Positions 4,905 to 8,814 of a stretch of DNA of 8,814 nt are shown here, piece after piece; position 1 is the first letter of the stretch, and every line of letters begins with the position of its first letter. The stretch covers positions 1-8,814 of the forward strand of contig JAIRKB010000242.1 in the NCBI GenBank assembly GCA_031260385.1, in the 5' to 3' direction. Both the position numbers and the translations under genes were made by a program. This stretch comes from Propionibacteriaceae bacterium (GTDB lineage: Bacteria; Actinomycetota; Actinomycetes; Propionibacteriales; Propionibacteriaceae). The notes under the pieces were generated by a model. That model was given only the letters and a program-made list of their open reading frames with translations, made no database searches and was not told the origin of the DNA.

Positions 4905-7313
4905 ATGCCTCGTAGTTCCCTCAAACGCAAGGCGGTGTCGTTGGGCAGCTTCCTGGTGGCCAGTGCGCTCGCTGGAGTCTTAGTTGCTGGTCTCGCTATT
5001 CCAGGTGCCGCTTTTACCGGAATGATGGCTAGCGCCGTCGCAACCTCGCTCCAAGAGTTACCGGCGCCGATGGAGACTCCACCGCCCTCGGAACGGTCGA
5101 TGGTCTATTTGGCGAATGGGCAGCTGTTCGCCCAGTTTTATGAGTTGAACCGCATCGTTGTGCCTTTGGAGCAGATCGCGCCGGTGATGCAGAAAGCCCA
5201 GATCGCGATTGAGGACGACCGTTTCTTTGAGCATGGTGCGCTCGATATGCGGGCTCTCGTCAAGGCGGTTCTCAGCTACTTTGGTAGCTCTGATGGTGGC
5301 GGTGGTTCGACCCTGACCCAGCAATACGTCAAGCAGGTTCTAATGTCGGAGGCGGAGAAGATCACTGATCCGATTGAGCGCGCTGACAAGCTAGCCGAGG
5401 TTCAGGAGCGCTCGATCGAACGGAAGGTCCGGGAGATGCGCTATGCCCTAGCGCTCGAGGAAAGGCTGACCAAAGAAGAGATCCTAGAGCGCTACCTCAA
5501 TATCGCCTACTATGGCGACCTGGTCTACGGGGTTGAGGCCGCCGCCCAACATTACTTTGCCAAGCACGCTTCCGAGCTAAATCTGGCGGAAGCCGCGATG
5601 TTGGCTGGGATCGTCCAGACCCCGGCCCGGAACCCGGTTGATGAACCAGAGGATTCGATTGCCCGTCGTGATGTGGTCTTGGACCGGATGTTGGAGTTGG
5701 GGCTCGTCTCAGAAGAGGACGTCGAGCAGGCGAAGGAGCAAGAGTTCGACCAGTCGAAGGTGACCTACACCAAAGAGGGTTGCTACGGCATGCCGAAATA
5801 CGGGCAACTGTGTCGGCTGGTCTGGAATTATCTAATGTTGAACCCAGCGCTAGGCAAGACTCCTGAGGAGCGGGCGCAAGCGGTCAAGCGCGATGGCTAC
5901 ACGATCCAGACCTATATCAACACCACCTACCAGGACATTGTTCAGCAGGCGATCTTGGATTATGTGGGGGCGGCCGACCCGGTGGTCTCGACGATGACTC
6001 TGATCCAGCCGGGAACGGGGATTATCCTGGCTGCCGCCCAGAATCGCTCGATCTATGGTCACGATATTTCTAAAGGCGAGTCTAGTTATCTGTCCTTTGC
6101 TATCCCTGATCTTGGAGGTGACCAGGGATATCAGGCGGGTTCGACTTTCAAGGGCTTTACCACCGCCGCCGCCCTCAAGGCGGGGATTCCCCCCTCGAAG
6201 CGTTATGACGCCGCCTACTCAATCAACTTTGGCGGCCGGACCTTCCGCAGTTGTGAGGGAGCTTTCCCGGCTCCATCGCCGTGGAATGTTCACAATACCT
6301 CGCAGTCCGGGGTGATGGATATGCGCATGGGAGCCGCCAACTCGGTCAACACCTACTTCGTCCAGCTGGAGCAGTCGGTAGGGATCTGTGAGACCGTGAC
6401 GATGGCGCGCGATGTTGGAGTGGTGACCACCCCGACTGATGCCTTCCCCGATATCATGGCCTACCATAATGTCGCCTCCTTCACCCTCGGGGTCGGCGAG
6501 ACCTCGACTATGGCGATGGCGACCGCCTATGCGACCTTCGCAGCGCGGGGCCTGCGCTGTGATCCGATCATTATCTCCGGGATCCGCGACCGCGAGGGCG
6601 AAAAGGTCGAGACCCAGTCAGCGAACTGCCGCCAGGTGGTTGACGAGGATGTTGCCGACGGCGTCAACGACATCCTGCAGGGAACCTTCACGATGGGATA
6701 TGGCACGGGTGTCTCAGCCCGGCTCTATGATCGGCAAGCTGCCGGTAAGTCTGGAACGACCGATAATCGCCGGGATGCCTGGTTCGTCGGCTACACCCCG
6801 GAAGTCGCTGGCGTGATCAACATCGGGGTTGATCCTAACCCCGTTTTCAACGATTTTTACGCGATCCACGGTCGCAGTCTTGAGGGTCTGCCCTTGCCGA
6901 GTGGGCGGGTTCTCTCGGGGTCCGGTGCCTATGATGCCACCAAGATCTGGCGCCCGGCGATGGCCGGTGTCCTGGAGTATTTCCCCGCCACCGCCTTCCA
7001 TCCCCCGTCGGCCGCGATCCTTAAGGGACGAACGGTCGAAGTTCCCGAGGTCAAGGGTATGACCGTTGAAGAGGCAACCAAGATCCTGGTCGCCGCCGGC
7101 TTCATCATTGGCTCCAAAAAGAAAGAGGAGTTCAGCGAGGATGTCCCCAAGGGCTCCTTGATCGACTCCGGCTGCGAACCCTACAAAGGCGGCTTCTGTG
7201 AGTTCGTCGTCTCCAAAGGCCCCAAACCCAACACCGATCCGACCGACCCCCCCACCGGCGGCGGCGGAACCGGCGGCGGCGGCCGAACCAACCCCACCCA
7301 AAGACCGACCTAG
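4905..7313 (+). CDS. Class A penicillin-binding protein (PonA-type, bifunctional) with C-terminal PASTA domain
   Basis: This membrane-anchored enzyme polymerises lipid II glycan chains and cross-links the peptides of peptidoglycan outside the membrane. Of 802 aa, the first 9 or so are cytoplasmic, with a signal anchor at about 10-37. The GT51 glycosyltransferase (about 75-250) shows IEDDRFFEH (catalytic E103), GGGSTLTQQ (132-140), RKVREMRYALALEE with E177, and LNIAYYG (198-204). The transpeptidase has STFK (nucleophile S413, K416), SVN (480-482) and KSGTT (615-619); KSG replaces the commoner KTG. A PASTA domain follows (about 709-771, VPEVKGMTVEEA), probably sensing or binding wall fragments or positioning the enzyme. 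A Pro/Thr/Gly tail ends the protein. Eight extracytoplasmic cysteines (C293, C303, C450, C495, C552, C575, C757, C765) could form disulfides. All catalytic motifs are intact. It lies 81 nt upstream of its paralogue, which seems to have its own promoter. The start is supported by the -10 box spacing and by alignment with the paralogue's N-terminus. Confidence 0.97.
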   Translation: MPRSSLKRKAVSLGSFLVASALAGVLVAGLAIPGAAFTGMMASAVATSLQELPAPMETPPPSERSMVYLANGQLFAQFYELNRIVVPLEQIAPVMQKAQIAIEDDRFFEHGALDMRALVKAVLSYFGSSDGGGGSTLTQQYVKQVLMSEAEKITDPIERADKLAEVQERSIERKVREMRYALALEERLTKEEILERYLNIAYYGDLVYGVEAAAQHYFAKHASELNLAEAAMLAGIVQTPARNPVDEPEDSIARRDVVLDRMLELGLVSEEDVEQAKEQEFDQSKVTYTKEGCYGMPKYGQLCRLVWNYLMLNPALGKTPEERAQAVKRDGYTIQTYINTTYQDIVQQAILDYVGAADPVVSTMTLIQPGTGIILAAAQNRSIYGHDISKGESSYLSFAIPDLGGDQGYQAGSTFKGFTTAAALKAGIPPSKRYDAAYSINFGGRTFRSCEGAFPAPSPWNVHNTSQSGVMDMRMGAANSVNTYFVQLEQSVGICETVTMARDVGVVTTPTDAFPDIMAYHNVASFTLGVGETSTMAMATAYATFAARGLRCDPIIISGIRDREGEKVETQSANCRQVVDEDVADGVNDILQGTFTMGYGTGVSARLYDRQAAGKSGTTDNRRDAWFVGYTPEVAGVINIGVDPNPVFNDFYAIHGRSLEGLPLPSGRVLSGSGAYDATKIWRPAMAGVLEYFPATAFHPPSAAILKGRTVEVPEVKGMTVEEATKILVAAGFIIGSKKKEEFSEDVPKGSLIDSGCEPYKGGFCEFVVSKGPKPNTDPTDPPTGGGGTGGGGRTNPTQRPT
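5310..5338 (+). repeat. 29-bp block identical in both PBP genes, copy 1
   Basis: This block encodes the TLTQQYVKQV region of the glycosyltransferase active site and is identical base for base to 7797-7825. It is the longest exact match I noticed between the two paralogues, which otherwise differ at many third positions. It could reflect selection, or gene conversion or recombination between the tandem copies. Confidence 0.8.
7254..7283 (+). repeat. Tandem GGC-rich repeat coding the glycine tail
   Basis: Two back-to-back 15-bp units share ACCGGCGGCGGCGG and encode TGGGG TGGGG-like tail residues at the C-terminus of the first penicillin-binding protein. Such repeats slip easily, so tail length probably varies between strains. 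No enzymatic role is expected. Confidence 0.6.
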
Positions 7314-7381
7314 CCTGGGTGAGCAAGGCGCTGTGCAGGCCCCCCCGATACACTCGACCTGCGTCCTTTCGTGGGGGATGG

Positions 7382-7387
7382 TATCCT
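7382..7387 (+). promoter_or_regulatory. Candidate -10 box (TATCCT) of the second PBP gene
   Basis: TATCCT ends 7 nt before ATG 7395, placing the transcript start at 7394 or on the A of the ATG. The purine run GGAAGG (7388-7393) is only 1 nt from the ATG, too close to work as a Shine-Dalgarno. The box lies in the 81-bp gap after the first gene, implying separate transcription. No clear -35; upstream is a C7 tract near 7341-7347. Confidence 0.5.
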
Positions 7388-7394
7388 GGAAGGT

Positions 7395-8814
7395 ATGTCT
7401 AGCGAAGCACGTTCTAAGCTTTTGGCGATGGGTGGGTTCTTTGGGATCAGCCTTTTGGCGGGGGTTCTTGTGGCGGGGTTGGTTGCGCCAGCGGCGGCAT
7501 TTACCGGCGTCGGAGGGGCAATTGTTGCCACGTCACTAACCGAGGTTCCGATCTTTTTGGAGACCAAACCGCAGGCGGAGCGCACCACGGTCTACCTCGC
7601 CAATGGCAAGGTGCTAACGGAGTTCTACGACGAGAACCGGATCATTGTGGGCCTAGACGAGATCGCCAAGGTGATGATTGATGCGCAGGTTGCGATTGAG
7701 GATGATCGGTTCTTTGAACACGGCGCCTTGGACTTGAAATCCCTGATTAAGGCCTCCCTCGGTTTTGTTGGCGGAGGCGACACCGGCGGTGGGTCAACCC
7801 TGACCCAGCAATACGTCAAGCAGGTCTTGATGGAGGAGGCGGTGCAGAATCCTGACCCGATTGAACGGGAAGAGGAACTAGCACGGGTCCAGGCCCGGAC
7901 GATCGAACGCAAACTCCTGGAGATGCGTTATGCCCTCTTCCTCGAAGAAAGACACTCTAAGGAGTGGATCCTCGAGAACTATTTGAATATCGCTTACTAT
8001 GGTGATGGCTCCTATGGGGTGGAAGCCGCCGCTCACCACTATTTCGCGGTGACGGCCGCCGATCTCACTCTCGGCCAGGCGGCAGTTCTGGCGGGGATCG
8101 TGCAGACACCATCGCGTAATCCGGTCAACGACCCCGAAGGGGCCTACGCCCGCCGCGATGTCGTACTTGATCGGATGGAAGAACTCGGTCTGGTTACCGC
8201 CGAAGAGGTCGAGGAAGCCAAGGCCGAGGTGTGGGATCCTAAAAAGGTCACCTATCCAAAGAACGGCTGCTACGGGTTGGCGAAGTACGGGCAGGTTTGC
8301 CGCCTAGTCTGGGAATACTTGATGAACAACGAGGCCCTCGGCAAAACCGAAGGTGAACGCCAGCGCAAGATCATGCGCGGTGGTTACGAAATCCACACCT
8401 ATATCGACCCCGAAAAACAGGATGCTGTCCAATCAGCGGTCTCCAACTATATTGCCGCCACCGATCCGGTGGTCTCCGCGATGGTGGTCATCCAACCGGG
8501 GACAGGCATCATTCTCGGGGCGGCCCAGAACCGCTCCGTCTACGGCTTCGATATTGCTAAAGGAGAGTCCGCTTACCTCTCCTTCGCCCCCGCCTATCTC
8601 GGCGGCGACCAGGGCTATCAAGCCGGTTCAACCTTCAAGGGTTTCACCGTCGCCGCCGCCCTAAAAGCAGGCTATCCACCGGCCAAGAAGTTGAACGCGA
8701 AGGGCTTCATTTCCTTTACGGGTAAGACTTTCCGATCCTGTGATGGCGCCTTTCCTGCACAAGGATTCCCGGTCCAAAACACCTCGCAGAACGGGGTTAT
8801 GGACATGTATAAGG
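7395..8814 (+). CDS. Class A penicillin-binding protein, tandem paralogue (3' end beyond window)
   Basis: This is a second bifunctional peptidoglycan glycosyltransferase/transpeptidase, open for 473 codons to the window end. It has the same layout as its upstream neighbour and aligns almost without gaps, at roughly 60% identity by eye. A short cytoplasmic tail and membrane anchor (about 10-37) precede IEDDRFFEHGALD (catalytic E102), GGGSTLTQQYVKQVL (131-145), RKLLEMRYALFLEE (E176) and LNIAYYGD. The transpeptidase nucleophile motif STFK is present (S412, K415). The SxN and KTG/KSG motifs and any PASTA domain lie beyond the window. Cysteines 292, 302 and 449 match C293, C303 and C450 of the paralogue. 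All visible catalytic residues are intact and no frameshift is seen, so both copies are probably active. The start ATG follows a -10-like box directly. The pair most likely arose by an old duplication, since silent sites have diverged. Confidence 0.95.
   Translation, partial: MSSEARSKLLAMGGFFGISLLAGVLVAGLVAPAAAFTGVGGAIVATSLTEVPIFLETKPQAERTTVYLANGKVLTEFYDENRIIVGLDEIAKVMIDAQVAIEDDRFFEHGALDLKSLIKASLGFVGGGDTGGGSTLTQQYVKQVLMEEAVQNPDPIEREEELARVQARTIERKLLEMRYALFLEERHSKEWILENYLNIAYYGDGSYGVEAAAHHYFAVTAADLTLGQAAVLAGIVQTPSRNPVNDPEGAYARRDVVLDRMEELGLVTAEEVEEAKAEVWDPKKVTYPKNGCYGLAKYGQVCRLVWEYLMNNEALGKTEGERQRKIMRGGYEIHTYIDPEKQDAVQSAVSNYIAATDPVVSAMVVIQPGTGIILGAAQNRSVYGFDIAKGESAYLSFAPAYLGGDQGYQAGSTFKGFTVAAALKAGYPPAKKLNAKGFISFTGKTFRSCDGAFPAQGFPVQNTSQNGVMDMYK
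7797..7825 (+). repeat. 29-bp block identical in both PBP genes, copy 2
   Basis: Exact copy of 5310-5338, lying in the same place of the paralogous gene (glycosyltransferase motif 2). The copies are 2487 bp apart in direct orientation, so crossing over between them would fuse the two genes into one in frame. Confidence 0.8.

Noticed and set aside
6714..7301. Minus-strand open frame of 195 codons opposite the end of the first PBP gene
   Set aside because: It is a shadow; its Gly/Ala-rich beginning is only the reverse of the Pro/Thr/Gly-coding repeat tail.

Overview
The window (about 60% G+C by eye, not counted) looks like a chromosomal segment of an anaerobic or facultatively anaerobic, Gram-positive, high-G+C bacterium, probably an actinomycete. 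Three things point there: class A penicillin-binding proteins of actinobacterial style (short cytoplasmic tail, one membrane anchor, C-terminal PASTA domain and a Thr/Pro/Gly tail), start codons with no Shine-Dalgarno that sit right behind TAnnnT boxes, and a NifJ-type pyruvate:ferredoxin oxidoreductase. The genus cannot be fixed from this sequence; a propionibacterium-like relative is a guess.

Left part (1-3652, minus strand): a two-gene redox operon. The upstream gene encodes a GltD-like FAD/NAD(P)H oxidoreductase with a C-terminal 2x[4Fe-4S] ferredoxin domain. Right behind it, with the stop at 2018-2020 and the downstream start at 2006 (or overlapping at 2018), lies nifJ, of which only the N-terminal 668 codons are in the window. 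No glutamate synthase large subunit is seen. The likeliest reading is an electron route between pyruvate oxidation, ferredoxin and the NAD(P)H pool rather than ammonia assimilation.

Middle (3653-4904): a 261-bp divergent intergenic region holds several inverted repeats and a candidate promoter. It is followed on the plus strand by an unrecognised four-helix membrane protein (start ATG 3914, strong Shine-Dalgarno) with a soluble C-terminal domain and an acidic tail. A 160-bp intergenic stretch with three strong G+C hairpins follows and separates it from the cell-wall genes.

Right part (4905-8814, plus strand): two class A penicillin-binding proteins in tandem, clearly paralogues. The first is complete (802 aa, glycosyltransferase, transpeptidase, PASTA). 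The second is cut by the window end after the transpeptidase SxxK motif. Each has its own promoter-like box 12-13 nt upstream of its ATG and no usable Shine-Dalgarno, which suggests two separately transcribed, leaderless mRNAs.

I see no RNA genes, insertion sequences, CRISPR arrays or phage genes, and no gene-free stretch over 300 bp. No clearly new system stands out. The most promising items are the PFOR/GltD-like pair, the tandem PBPs with matching leaderless starts, and the unknown membrane protein.
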